Shown: positions 52,591-61,818 of the stretch, in pieces
Layout: each line of letters starts with the position of its first letter
Numbering within the stretch: position 1 is the stretch's first letter
Assembly: GCF_017539065.1 (NCBI RefSeq)
Contig: NZ_JAFYHP010000031.1
Location: 62,001-126,000 of the forward strand
Length of the DNA stretch: 64,000 nt
From: Methanobrevibacter sp.
Lineage (GTDB): Archaea > Methanobacteriota > Methanobacteria > Methanobacteriales > Methanobacteriaceae
Direction of reading: 5' to 3'
Program-made: the position numbers and the translations under genes
The notes under the pieces: model-generated
Database searches by the model: none
What the model was told of the DNA's origin: nothing
What the model saw: only the letters and a program-made list of their open reading frames with translations

Positions 52591-53108
52591 AGTATCATCC
52601 CCTCCATAATCTCAATAACCTTTTTGTTTAAAGGATTTTCAAGTGAAATAAATTTCTCATTTGCTTTGCTTGATCCAAACTCGGCAAAGTAGGGGGTCTG
52701 TCCACAACCTCCTTCAATAGTTGCTCCAAAAGTAACCTCGGAACCTTTTACTTTAATCCCGAAGTCTGCAAATTCAAATATTAAGACATCATCAATGTCT
52801 TTTGTTCTAAATTCTTCTTTATTGTCACCATATTCCAATTCGAATACAGATTCACCATCAATTTCACTAGCTGTTGCAAATACAAGACGGATATATATTC
52901 CATCCTCATTTGCCTTACGATTCAAGAATTCAAAGAATTCGTCATTCATTTCATCGAATGTATACTTTTCATCTGCCTTCCCAGCATAGGTCGGCATGTA
53001 ATCATTGGATGTAATTTCATCCACATAGAAATGAAATTCCTCATTTCCCGCTACAGAGTTTTCAACAGTCTTTTTAACATTTAAATTGATATTTCTCTTA
53101 ATTTCCAT
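52587..53108 (-). CDS. Hypothetical acidic protein leading a small operon
   Basis: 173 residues, beta-rich and acidic. The N-terminus is MEIKRNINLNVKKTVENSVA, later FHFYVDEITSNDYMPTYAG and VTFGATIEGGCGQTPYFAEFG; the last carries a conserved-looking Cys. ATG at 53108 is 7 bases after GGAG and is preferred to TTG at 53156. No known family. First gene of a four-gene operon (51764-53108). Function unknown. Confidence 0.6.
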   Translation of the reverse strand: MEIKRNINLNVKKTVENSVAGNEEFHFYVDEITSNDYMPTYAGKADEKYTFDEMNDEFFEFLNRKANEDGIYIRLVFATASEIDGESVFELEYGDNKEEFRTKDIDDVLIFEFADFGIKVKGSEVTFGATIEGGCGQTPYFAEFGSSKANEKFISLENPLNKKVIEIMEGMIL

Positions 53109-53495
53109 TAATTTCTCTCCAAATGATGATAGTTTTTGTTTAAGGATATAACCCAACTCAACGATAGCCGTTGCTAGAATAGTCCAATAAGCAATTCTGT
53201 AAATTTTCGCTTAATCTTGGTGAAATTTAGATTAAGCATTATAAGTCTAAAAGAACACTACACTCCAATATGTAGTTGATTTTAGTTGTGGTGTCATTTT
53301 TATCAGCCTCCAATGTTAAAAAGTTCGTACAGAGTCTAAATTCATAATTTTCTTTAAATGATGTGGTTAAATTATTTCGATAATTTAAAGTGTATAATAA
53401 TTTATGGTTCCTATAATATATAAATGTTTTGTTTTTTTAACATTTGAAGAAGAATTTTGGAAGTTAAAAATTAAAAAAAAATAAGTAATGGAGAA
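53109..53495 (-). other. Region between operon promoter and acyl-CoA synthetase (387 bp)
   Basis: No ORF over 30 codons. An SD-led 16-codon frame (53247-53297) follows TTGGAGGCTG at 7 bases. A 21-codon frame without a ribosome binding site lies at 53174-53239. The rest is AT-rich, and the promoter of the operon at 52587-53108 must lie in it. It also follows the stop of the leftward acyl-CoA synthetase gene, whose terminator may be the T-rich stretch near 53430. Confidence 0.4.
53247..53297 (-). CDS. Possible 16-residue leader peptide
   Basis: MTPQLKSTTYWSVVFF, with a ribosome binding site TTGGAGG 7 bases before the ATG. It lies upstream of the operon at 52587-53108. Aromatic and hydrophobic end. 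May be a leader peptide or a chance frame. Confidence 0.25.
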   Translation of the reverse strand: MTPQLKSTTYWSVVFF

Positions 53496-55160
53496 CTATA
53501 ATTCTCCTCTTTCACGACGTTCGTCTAGAAGTTTAAGACCTAAATCTCCTAATTTGTATTTTTGGATTTTACCACTTGTTGTTAGTGGGAATTCATCAAC
53601 GAAGAACACATATTTAGGTACTTTAAACCTTGCAATTGATCCAATACAGAAATCACGGATATCCTCTTCAGTCACATCTTCAAATCCATTCTCTTTAATG
53701 ATGAATGCGCCTACAATTTCTCCGTACTTTTCATCTGGAATTCCTGCAACTTGAACATCCTGAACACAATCATGAGTAAATAAGAATTCTTCAATTTCAC
53801 GTGGATAAATGTTTTCTCCACCTCTAATAATCATGTCTTTGATACGGCCCACAATTGAGTAGTATCCGTCTTCATCCACTGTTGCAAGGTCTCCTGAGTG
53901 TAACCATCCGTCAGGTTCAATAGTTTCAGCGGTTTTTTCAGGCATGTTATAATATCCTTTCATAACATTAAAACCTCTACACATTATCTCGCCTGTTTCA
54001 CCAGGACCTAACTCTTCACCAGTTTCAGGGTCAACGATTTTCACTTCAATGTTTGGGAATTTTCTTCCCACAGTATTGATTTTTTTCTCAAATGAATCGG
54101 CAGCATTGGTTTGTGTAAAACCCGGTCCTGCTTCAGTAAGCCCATAAACACTAGTAATCTCTTTCATGTTCATTTTTTCAATTGCATCTTTCATGGTTTC
54201 AACAGGACAAGTTGATCCTGCCATAATTCCTGTACGTAGTGAACTCATGTCAAACATGTCGAACATTGGATGGTTCATCATTCCGATGAACATGGTAGGA
54301 ACGCCATAAACTGATGTGCATTTTTCTTTTTGAATTGAAGAAATAGCTAAAAGCGGATCATATTCCTCTAAAACAACCATGGTGGAACCATGAGTTATGA
54401 CCGCCATTACTCCTAAAACAGTTCCAAAACAATGGAAAAGAGGCACTTGTAAGAGCAATCTGTCTTTTTCAGTGTAATTCATGTTTTCTCCAATATAATA
54501 ACCATCATTTAAAATGTTACGGCTGGAAAGCATTACACCTTTAGGAAAACCTTCAGTTCCTGAAGTGTACTGCATATTAATTACATCATATTGACTTACT
54601 GCATCTTTTACTTTTTGATACTCCTCTTCATCATAGTTCATTCCAAGTAATAATAATTCATTAGTATTAAACATTCCACGGTGTTTTTCTTGACCTACAT
54701 GGAAAATAAATTTTAAATATGGGAATTTTTCAGATACTAAGTTTCCTCTTGCACTTGTTTTAAGTTCCGGGACAAGTTCATTAATAATATCAAAATAACT
54801 TGTATCCCTAAATCCATCGGTCATTGCTAAAGCTTTCATCTCGGATTGGCCTAATACATAATCTAATTCATGAGCCTGATATGCTGTGTTAACTGTCACT
54901 ATTGTTGCACCTATTTTAGAAGTTGCAAACATATATGTTAACCATTCAGGGACATTTTTTGCCCAAATTCCAACACGATCGCCTTTTTCAATTCCAATAG
55001 CTAGCATTCCTTTTGCTAGGTTATCTACTCTTTCATTAAATTCTTCATATGTGAATCTTAAATTTCTATCCGGATAAACAATAAATTCATGATCTGGTTG
55101 CTTTTCAACCATTGATTCGAAAAATTTTCCAATTGGTAATTCTGTAAATAATTCGCTCAT
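53496..55160 (-). CDS. AMP-binding acyl-CoA synthetase
   Basis: 554-residue ANL-superfamily adenylate-forming enzyme, which activates a carboxylic acid as acyl-AMP and then as CoA thioester. P-loop [22 protein letters not shown], and the linker and hinge [23 protein letters not shown]; the C-terminal catalytic Lys is in [13 protein letters not shown] follows GAGGTGAAAAT. It lies downstream of a cupin-type regulator and a small ORF, consistent with one transcript. The acid is unknown; short or branched fatty acids or aromatic acids are plausible in a gut methanogen. Confidence 0.9.
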   Translation of the reverse strand: MSELFTELPIGKFFESMVEKQPDHEFIVYPDRNLRFTYEEFNERVDNLAKGMLAIGIEKGDRVGIWAKNVPEWLTYMFATSKIGATIVTVNTAYQAHELDYVLGQSEMKALAMTDGFRDTSYFDIINELVPELKTSARGNLVSEKFPYLKFIFHVGQEKHRGMFNTNELLLLGMNYDEEEYQKVKDAVSQYDVINMQYTSGTEGFPKGVMLSSRNILNDGYYIGENMNYTEKDRLLLQVPLFHCFGTVLGVMAVITHGSTMVVLEEYDPLLAISSIQKEKCTSVYGVPTMFIGMMNHPMFDMFDMSSLRTGIMAGSTCPVETMKDAIEKMNMKEITSVYGLTEAGPGFTQTNAADSFEKKINTVGRKFPNIEVKIVDPETGEELGPGETGEIMCRGFNVMKGYYNMPEKTAETIEPDGWLHSGDLATVDEDGYYSIVGRIKDMIIRGGENIYPREIEEFLFTHDCVQDVQVAGIPDEKYGEIVGAFIIKENGFEDVTEEDIRDFCIGSIARFKVPKYVFFVDEFPLTTSGKIQKYKLGDLGLKLLDERRERGEL

Positions 55161-55210
55161 ATTTTCACCTCAATTTTTTTAATAAAATAACTAAACCAAA
55201 ATACAAATCA

Positions 55211-55294
55211 TTAATGCAATCCCAATTGCAATGTTAAGTAGAAACCCAAATCCTCTGTGAAAAATTTATTTGGTTTGAAAGTTATTTTATTCAC
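55211..55294 (-). CDS. Small ORF between regulator and acyl-CoA synthetase
   Basis: 27 codons from GTG at 55294: MNKITFKPNKFFTEDLGFYL then TLQLGLH. The site TAGGAGAG lies 8 bases upstream, only 12 bp after the regulator stop. In the next frame the DNA encodes a transmembrane helix (FGFLLNIAIGIALMICILV) ending in TAG. One more T in the TTTTT run would join the two halves into one short membrane protein. The frameshift could be real or a sequencing error. Confidence 0.35.
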   Translation of the reverse strand: MNKITFKPNKFFTEDLGFYLTLQLGLH

Positions 55295-55305
55295 TTTTCT
55301 CTCTC

Positions 55306-55878
55306 CTAGTATGGTGTATATAATACGGCGAGTATTTTTGCCTTATCGTTTCCACTTGCGTGAAGGTGGTGTGGCACTACTGAATCATAAAAGATTGTGT
55401 CTCCTTCGCCAATTGTGAAGGCATCTTTACCGTAGATTACTTCAATTTCTCCTTCTAAAACATAGATGAACTCTTCACCTTCGTGAGAGGATAATTCTTT
55501 TTCTCCTTCCTCATAATCAATGTCAATGATGAATGGGTCTATGTTCCTGTCTATTTTACCTGCACCTAATGAGTGGAATTCTAAGTTAGTTGCGTTTGTA
55601 ACGTCTTCTCTGCCTGAGAAGTATAATGAGTTTTCGGTTTTTCCACCACGGGTTACAACAGGTCCGAGTTCTGGAGTGTCATCTAAGAATGTTCCGAGGC
55701 GTACGCCTAATGCCCTTGCCATTTTAGTTAATGGTGTAAGGGACGGAATGACTTCTCCGTTTTCCATAGCTTGTAAAACTTCAAGTTTTACGCCACTTTT
55801 TTCAGCAAGTTCTTCGATAGACATATTCTGTCTAGCTCTAATATCTTTGATTTTTTGTGCAAAATCTTCGTTTGTCAT
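55306..55878 (-). CDS. HTH-XRE regulator with cupin domain
   Basis: 190 residues. An N-terminal helix-turn-helix (DIRARQNMSIEELAEKSGVKLEVLQAMENG) is followed by a cupin barrel (EFIYVLEGEIEVIYG, DTIFYDSVVPHHLHAS), a common architecture in which the cupin senses a small molecule. It precedes the small ORF and the acyl-CoA synthetase, and probably controls them. A perfect palindrome (ACTTAAT/ATTAAGT) lies 26 bp upstream, between TATA and start, and is the likely operator. ATG behind GAAGTGAAAATAAT. Confidence 0.88.
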   Translation of the reverse strand: MTNEDFAQKIKDIRARQNMSIEELAEKSGVKLEVLQAMENGEVIPSLTPLTKMARALGVRLGTFLDDTPELGPVVTRGGKTENSLYFSGREDVTNATNLEFHSLGAGKIDRNIDPFIIDIDYEEGEKELSSHEGEEFIYVLEGEIEVIYGKDAFTIGEGDTIFYDSVVPHHLHASGNDKAKILAVLYTPY

Positions 55879-56246
55879 ATTATTTTCACTTCTTTGGATT
55901 TTTACTTAATAAATTAAGTTATTTATAATTATATTTAATTAGATATTTAAAAGTATCTTGCATTTTGCCTTTTTTATAAAAAATTTCTTGTTTGAACATG
56001 AAAAAAGTTAAAAGATAATTGTTAATCAATTATTAATTGAAATGAAAACTGATTTAAATGGGTACGATTAACTTAAAAAGGTATAATTAACCTTAAAAAT
56101 AAGAAAAATAATATATGCTTTGAGAACATATGATTATATGTAGAGAAATTCCTATTTCTTTACAAAGTTATGTAGAAATAAACTATATTAGTAGATGAGA
56201 ACTAGTAAGACTGGAATTTTCCAGTCTTATTTTAAAAACTATTTTA
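55879..56246. other. Intergenic region (368 bp)
   Basis: Holds the promoter of the regulator gene with palindrome ACTTAAT-AA-ATTAAGT (55904-55919), then two tandem near-copies GGTACGATTAAC and GGTATAATTAAC (56061-56099). A hairpin AAGACTGGAA/TTCCAGTCTT (56207-56228) lies 18 bp before the acetyltransferase start at 56247. No ORF or tRNA seen. Confidence 0.45.
55904..55919 (-). promoter_or_regulatory. Palindromic operator candidate of the cupin regulator
   Basis: ACTTAAT-AA-ATTAAGT, perfect 7-bp arms. On the minus strand it directly follows ATTATAAATA, so it sits over the likely transcription start of the regulator gene. Autorepression is inferred. Confidence 0.45.
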
Positions 56247-56837
56247 ATGAGGGGCAATAAACAATTGAACATGGAACTACAAGAATATTTGGATTATGTA
56301 AATAGTGGAAAAAGAATAATTGGGGGCTCACATGAGCATCTTTTCATGACCGAAAAGCTTAATGAAGCTTTAGAAATTACCCACAAAATCAATAATGAAT
56401 ATCATAGCCCTGAAGAAATTCAGGAATTATTTGCAGAACTAACCTTAAAGCCGGCTAACAAGACTTTACGTTTAATGCCTCCTTTCAACACAGACTTTGG
56501 TAAAAATATCCACATAGGTGAAAATGTTTTTATCAATTCCGGTTGCAAAATGCAAGACCAGGGAGGAATATACATTGGCAACAACGTTTTAATAGGACAT
56601 AATGCATGTTTACTGACATTAAACCATGATATGGATCCTGAAAACAGGGCAGATATGCATCCTAAACCAATTTTCATAGAAGATAAAGCATGGCTGGGTT
56701 CAAACGTTACAGTTCTGCCTGGCGTTAGGATTGGTGAAGGCGCAGTTGTTGCAGCAGGAGCAGTTGTCACAAAAGACGTTCCGGCCAATAGTGTTGTTGG
56801 TGGCGTGCCTGCAAGAATCATTAAAAAAATTGAATAA
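56247..56837 (+). CDS. Hexapeptide-repeat acetyltransferase (Maa/NodL type)
   Basis: Left-handed beta-helix acetyltransferase of about 190 residues. Hexapeptide repeats run from NIHIGENVFINSGC to AWLGSNVTVLPGVRIGEGAVV, ending in VVGGVPARIIKKIE; the catalytic His is in LTLNHDMDP. It would acetylate a sugar hydroxyl with acetyl-CoA. Start is uncertain: ATG at 56247, TTG at 56265 (10 bases after GAGGGG) and ATG at 56271 (MELQEYLDYV) are all possible, and the family alignment favours one of the last two. Confidence 0.88.
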   Translation: MRGNKQLNMELQEYLDYVNSGKRIIGGSHEHLFMTEKLNEALEITHKINNEYHSPEEIQELFAELTLKPANKTLRLMPPFNTDFGKNIHIGENVFINSGCKMQDQGGIYIGNNVLIGHNACLLTLNHDMDPENRADMHPKPIFIEDKAWLGSNVTVLPGVRIGEGAVVAAGAVVTKDVPANSVVGGVPARIIKKIE

Positions 56838-57030
56838 TCCTCACGATTCCAAACCATAATTTAATTAATTCTAACTGCAATTAAAATTATAGTTAAACAT
56901 TATCCTTTCAAATATTCAAGTAGAAATTTAATTAAATGTAATAAGATATTGAATATGAAAAATATACTAACCAATATCTACATATATTAATACAAACAAA
57001 GTTTTAATCAATAAAAAAGGACTGTTTTAT

Positions 57031-57741
57031 ATGTTAAGTATTACCCAATGTTACTTAGATTTTGTTGATAAAATCTTAAAAACCGGAAAAGAAACCTATA
57101 AGGACTCCAATCATCATTTATTAGAAAGTTTAGGAAACTTTTATGTAATAGATGACCCATTGGATTTGAAATTTAGAGCAAAATATCAAAATTATACAAC
57201 TGAAATGATGTTGGCTGACATTAAATCTGGAAAATATGATTTGGAAGCATGCCCAATTAAAAGCGATGCATTATATGAATATGTACGGTCAGTGGAAGAT
57301 CCGGATATAATCAACAACACTCAAGGATTCGTATACACTTACCCAAACCGTATCTTCGCTCATTTTGATGTTGACCAATTCGAAACAATGAAAAAAAGAA
57401 TTTTAACCGCGACCGGATCAAACCGTGCGGTGGCAGTTACAATTAATCCTATTGAAGATGCTGAAGAAGAGGACATTCCTTGCCTTCAATTCTTGCAGTG
57501 CCTTGTACGTGACAATGAGCTTACAATCCACTGTATATTCAGAAGTAATGATATTTTCGGTGCTTTTTACTCAAATATGTTTTTCATAGCATATTTAGGC
57601 CTTAAAATGAAAGAAGAAGTTAACAAAGAAATAATGGGTGAAAAATTAAACTTCGGCGGAGTTCACTACCACTCAACTTCAGGCCATATTTATAATACTG
57701 ATATTAAAGCAGCACGTAAATTGATAAAAGCAAATAAATAA
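57031..57741 (+). CDS. thyA: Thymidylate synthase-like protein (archaeal ThyA type)
   Basis: 236 residues, close in size to archaeal thymidylate synthases. The active-site region reads DIPCLQFLQC (Cys at 151), FRSNDIF (Arg 171, Ser 172, Asp 174) and YSNMFFIAYL (Asn), matching the order in classic ThyA. Near the end, HYHSTSGHIYNTD resembles the UMP-binding H-x-Y segment. The rest differs greatly from the bacterial enzyme, so the reductive-methylation function is likely but not certain. The ribosome binding site is weak. Convergent with the adhesin gene. Confidence 0.65.
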   Translation: MLSITQCYLDFVDKILKTGKETYKDSNHHLLESLGNFYVIDDPLDLKFRAKYQNYTTEMMLADIKSGKYDLEACPIKSDALYEYVRSVEDPDIINNTQGFVYTYPNRIFAHFDVDQFETMKKRILTATGSNRAVAVTINPIEDAEEEDIPCLQFLQCLVRDNELTIHCIFRSNDIFGAFYSNMFFIAYLGLKMKEEVNKEIMGEKLNFGGVHYHSTSGHIYNTDIKAARKLIKANK

Positions 57742-57769
57742 GATTTAATTTTTAATTTTAATCTTATTT
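57736..57769. terminator. Bidirectional terminator between thyA-like gene and adhesin
   Basis: Inverted repeat AAATAAGATT (57736-57745) and AATCTTATTT (57760-57769), spanning the two stop codons of the convergent genes and T-rich on both sides. Confidence 0.5.
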
Positions 57770-60700
57770 TTTATTTGTAGCTTACCATATCTTGTTTTTA
57801 TGGTATATTTTCCTTTTTTATATTTATTTTTAATTTTTAAGGTGGCTTTTCCTTTATTATTTGTTTTGATTTTGTAGGTTTTACCCTTAAATTTAAACTT
57901 GACCTTTTTATTTTTCAATATCTTGCCTTCAGAGTCAAGGATTTTTGCGGTGAATTTGATGGTTTTTCCTTTTTTAACAATTATATTCTTGGTTATGATA
58001 GTTGTTTTGACGACTATTTTATTGGATACCTTGAAACCTTTATATTCAGCAATTATCTTATATGAATCCGGCTTTAGATTAATTTTAAAAGAAGCATATC
58101 CCTTATTATCAGTGGTTCTTGTGTATTTGACATTATTAATTGTGAAAGTGATCTTAGCGCCTTTGGCGACATTACCGTTATCATCGAACACTTTAACCCT
58201 GTAGTATTTGCCTGCACCGTAATACATTTCCAGGTTTGAATTTTCTGTAATTCTTTTGACAACATTAACTGTTTGAATCTTAAACTCACCTGTGACTACA
58301 TTAACAACAGTAATCTTATAAGAACCTGGGGAAAGCTTAAGGTTATAATTCAATTTTCCATTGGCGTCTGTCTTCAAGTCATAAAGGGAGTTGCCAATCA
58401 AAAGAGTCACTTCACCATTGACCAAATTATTTCCATCTGAATCAGTTAAAACTGCAATATAATTAGAATTGTAAGTATAAGATAATGTGGAAGGCAATAC
58501 AATTGTTGATTTGATTATAATGTTTCTGATTGCTTCTGATTTTAAGTATTTCTCTCCTTCAGGACATATAATTTCAATTTTATATGTTCCTGGGTTCAAA
58601 TCAACTTTAACATTTGCAATACCCATATCATTAGTTATAGATTGCTTGGTAGTAGTTCCAACTATGAACCTGATGATTTTGCCAACAATCGGATTGTTAT
58701 TCATATCAGATAGCCTAATGGAATAAGTGAAGTCTTCACCATAAGAAATAGTGCTATCGTTCGCTTCAATAAAGGTTTTTAAATATTTTATATCAAATGA
58801 ATCAGTGAAATTATTGCAATTGTAGCAATTGGAATTAACATATGCTTTAACATCATGTATTCCATAGTACACATCAGTTAAAACCAATTTTCCAACTCCA
58901 TTTGTCATGGTCACATTATGGGTTGATTGGTCTACAACAACATGAACTGTTTCATTTATTGGTTTAGATAACTGGATATTGATTTGAGCATCAGTGACAT
59001 CAACGGTAATGTTTAAATCAATTTCAAGATTTCCTTTATTGATTGTAAATGTTTTCTGTGAAGAGGAACTGTTAAAACCTACTTTTTCAAAGCTGGCAGT
59101 AATCGTATTATTTCCAATATTTTCAAAAAGGTGGTATAGGCTAGCTGCCCCATCCACAATTTCTACAACATAATCCATTCCGTCAATACTTAAAGTGACA
59201 TTGCCGAATAAAACCGGATTTCCATATTGATTTAATACAACAGCCTTAATTAAGCAAGGATTTTCCGGATTTTCAACGGATATGTCAATTGTAGTGTTAA
59301 CAGGATTTAAAATGGTGAATGCTTTAATACAAGCCACTTGTGAAGCATAATTATGAGAGGAATATGCCCAAACTAATTCATATAAATCTGTCCAATGTTC
59401 ACCATCATAACTTATAAATGATATATTTTCATAAAATAACTGTTTGTTTATTGGAACACCACTAGCAATTATATCCTCAGAAATTGGAACACTTGCCTCT
59501 TTATCAACAGTTATTTTAAATTCGACTTCAAAAATATCTCCAAAATTAAGTGGAATAAAATTACTCAATTCTATTGTTGAATAACTAGAAGTTGATTTGC
59601 CTGATTGAGTATGTTTTAAGATATTATTTACATAGATAGATAAATCCCAAGATGTATCTTTTTCAAAATATGTTGAAACAGCAGATAAATATTCATTATC
59701 ACTAGCAATGAATTTATTTTTATACCAAACAGTATTTGATGAATTTAAAAAGAAATCTGTTCTTCCACTAACATCATATTGGTAATTTTTATCATATTTT
59801 ATTGATTCATTGAACAAGAAAACATATGTTGAATAAGGCTTATTTAAAGGAGCTAAAGAAGTATCATAATAAGAAACATAATAATAACCTCCTTCTCCAG
59901 AACTAGGACCCCAACTATTTTTAATTATCCAAGCACCATCTCCTGAAGGTGTTGTTTTAAAGTTATTTCTTGAATAATTATCATCCCAACCAACAATAGC
60001 TACTGCATGGTTTGCTCCTTTATCCGTTTTATACCAGTAAATATTTTTTCCATTAACATAATAATTAGTTCCATCCTCATTAGATTGATACCAATGAATA
60101 CTTGTTGAAACAGCTCCATAACTAATTATTGCTCTTTTAATTTCATCATTATCTGTGAAGCTAGTTCTTTTTAAAAATAAAATGTTTTGAATATGGAAAA
60201 TACTATTTAAAACAGGAGATAATACTTCGTTAAGTATATATTTATCATCACTTTCATTAACTGGCCCCAACCAACTTACAAGATAAGCATGACCCATACG
60301 GTCATAGCCTCCAGTATTTGTTTCCATATCCCAACCATAACTTGAAAATTTGGACATTAAATTTTTCATATTTTCTTCAGATAGATCATAAGTGAATCCA
60401 GTTGCCTTTAAAATACATGATTCAAGAGAAGCAATTGACGCAAATGCCCAGCAATTTCCATTATTACCTTGATTTTTAACAGGGGTGACCATATACTCAT
60501 TTCTTAAATCATAACTGCTTGGTAAAGTTAAATTATATAATGAATCGGATTGAATGAGCATGTAGTTTTGAGAATTATAATTGATATTAATGGCTTCACA
60601 TTCATAAACATCATTTTCAAAGCTTGCGACATTATTGAAAAATGAATTCATTAGGGAGTCATTCAAAACGGAATTATGATTAAAATTTCTGCCAATTGCT

Positions 60701-61674
60701 GAATAAACTGCTCCTGCAATACTTCCTGCAGTATTATTAGTAAAATTATTATTAAATGGAATAAAATTATTGACTTCATCTATAAATAATGCTCCGCCAT
60801 CTTTTTGTGCAGTATTATTAATAAAAGTAGAATTATAAAGTGATAGAGAACCAAAAAGGGCATATATCACACCACCACTATACTTTGCACTATTATTTCT
60901 AGCAGTTAAATTAGTTAAATTTAGATTTGCAGATACTGCAGTAATTGCTCCTCCCATTTTTGATGTAGAATTAATTATTTCTAAATTTCGACAAATAAAT
61001 TTAGATTCACGAATATAAATTGCTCCACCATATTGTTCAGCATAATTATTCATTAATAAAGAGTTGACAATTTCTAAACTACCCTTATTGATGTTTATTG
61101 CACCACCTGAATATGCATGATTATTTAAAAAAGTACAGTTTTCGAGAACAACATTGGAATTAGAAAAAGATGTGCTAATCGAACTAATTTTAGAATCTTT
61201 AAAAATTACATTTGTTGCTTCAATAATTGAATCTGAACTATCGGAAATAGCTAAATTAATTAAGGTTACATTTTGAAGAGTTAATGAATTTGCAACATAA
61301 AAACCAGCCCCACTATAAGATATAATAGTTCTTTCAACATTTTGGCCTATGATAGTCAAGTTATTCACAGATTTAGAATAATCCAAATTATACACTCCAT
61401 CGGCTAAATGAATAACACTATTGGATTGAATCCTACTGGACTTTAAATCTCTATATGGATTATCCATTGACCCGTTTCCAGTGTCATTTTCAACAGAAGC
61501 ATTATAATAATAATCAACGTCTAAAACATCGTCAGGAATACTTGATAAAGTAGAATTCTGATTATCGTCACATATTGCAAGGACTGTTTCATTATCAACT
61601 GCAAAACTATCTGGAATTACAATCAATAAACAAATCAATATTGCAATAAATGCGACAAATTTCATTCTTTTCAT
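57745..61674 (-). CDS. Adhesin-like protein with papain-type protease and Ig-like repeats
   Basis: 1309 residues. Signal peptide (MKRMKFVAFIAILICLLIVI), then a right-handed beta-helix (about 85-365, polymorphic repeats such as GGAIYI). A C1A papain-like domain follows (about 380-610) with Q402 and C408 (NQGNNGNCWAF), H556 (GANHAVAIVGWDD) and N586 (IIKNSWGPSSG), all essential residues in place. Next come a lectin-like beta domain (about 615-760), Ig-like repeats and a very Lys-rich final module. ATG at 61674 lies 9 bases after GGAG and is preferred to TTG at 61689. Secreted; the protease may process surface proteins or host material. Confidence 0.87.
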   Translation of the reverse strand: MKRMKFVAFIAILICLLIVIPDSFAVDNETVLAICDDNQNSTLSSIPDDVLDVDYYYNASVENDTGNGSMDNPYRDLKSSRIQSNSVIHLADGVYNLDYSKSVNNLTIIGQNVERTIISYSGAGFYVANSLTLQNVTLINLAISDSSDSIIEATNVIFKDSKISSISTSFSNSNVVLENCTFLNNHAYSGGAININKGSLEIVNSLLMNNYAEQYGGAIYIRESKFICRNLEIINSTSKMGGAITAVSANLNLTNLTARNNSAKYSGGVIYALFGSLSLYNSTFINNTAQKDGGALFIDEVNNFIPFNNNFTNNTAGSIAGAVYSAIGRNFNHNSVLNDSLMNSFFNNVASFENDVYECEAININYNSQNYMLIQSDSLYNLTLPSSYDLRNEYMVTPVKNQGNNGNCWAFASIASLESCILKATGFTYDLSEENMKNLMSKFSSYGWDMETNTGGYDRMGHAYLVSWLGPVNESDDKYILNEVLSPVLNSIFHIQNILFLKRTSFTDNDEIKRAIISYGAVSTSIHWYQSNEDGTNYYVNGKNIYWYKTDKGANHAVAIVGWDDNYSRNNFKTTPSGDGAWIIKNSWGPSSGEGGYYYVSYYDTSLAPLNKPYSTYVFLFNESIKYDKNYQYDVSGRTDFFLNSSNTVWYKNKFIASDNEYLSAVSTYFEKDTSWDLSIYVNNILKHTQSGKSTSSYSTIELSNFIPLNFGDIFEVEFKITVDKEASVPISEDIIASGVPINKQLFYENISFISYDGEHWTDLYELVWAYSSHNYASQVACIKAFTILNPVNTTIDISVENPENPCLIKAVVLNQYGNPVLFGNVTLSIDGMDYVVEIVDGAASLYHLFENIGNNTITASFEKVGFNSSSSQKTFTINKGNLEIDLNITVDVTDAQINIQLSKPINETVHVVVDQSTHNVTMTNGVGKLVLTDVYYGIHDVKAYVNSNCYNCNNFTDSFDIKYLKTFIEANDSTISYGEDFTYSIRLSDMNNNPIVGKIIRFIVGTTTKQSITNDMGIANVKVDLNPGTYKIEIICPEGEKYLKSEAIRNIIIKSTIVLPSTLSYTYNSNYIAVLTDSDGNNLVNGEVTLLIGNSLYDLKTDANGKLNYNLKLSPGSYKITVVNVVTGEFKIQTVNVVKRITENSNLEMYYGAGKYYRVKVFDDNGNVAKGAKITFTINNVKYTRTTDNKGYASFKINLKPDSYKIIAEYKGFKVSNKIVVKTTIITKNIIVKKGKTIKFTAKILDSEGKILKNKKVKFKFKGKTYKIKTNNKGKATLKIKNKYKKGKYTIKTRYGKLQIKNKIKIKN

Positions 61675-61818
61675 AGTATTCCACTCCAATAATCATGAAA
61701 GATTATTAAACATCATATAATATTTTTATTTTAGTTTTTCATATTATAAATAATGTTTGTAAAAAAAATTGCAAAAATGACTTTTGAAAAAAATAAGAAA
61801 AAATAAGGATTTAAAATC

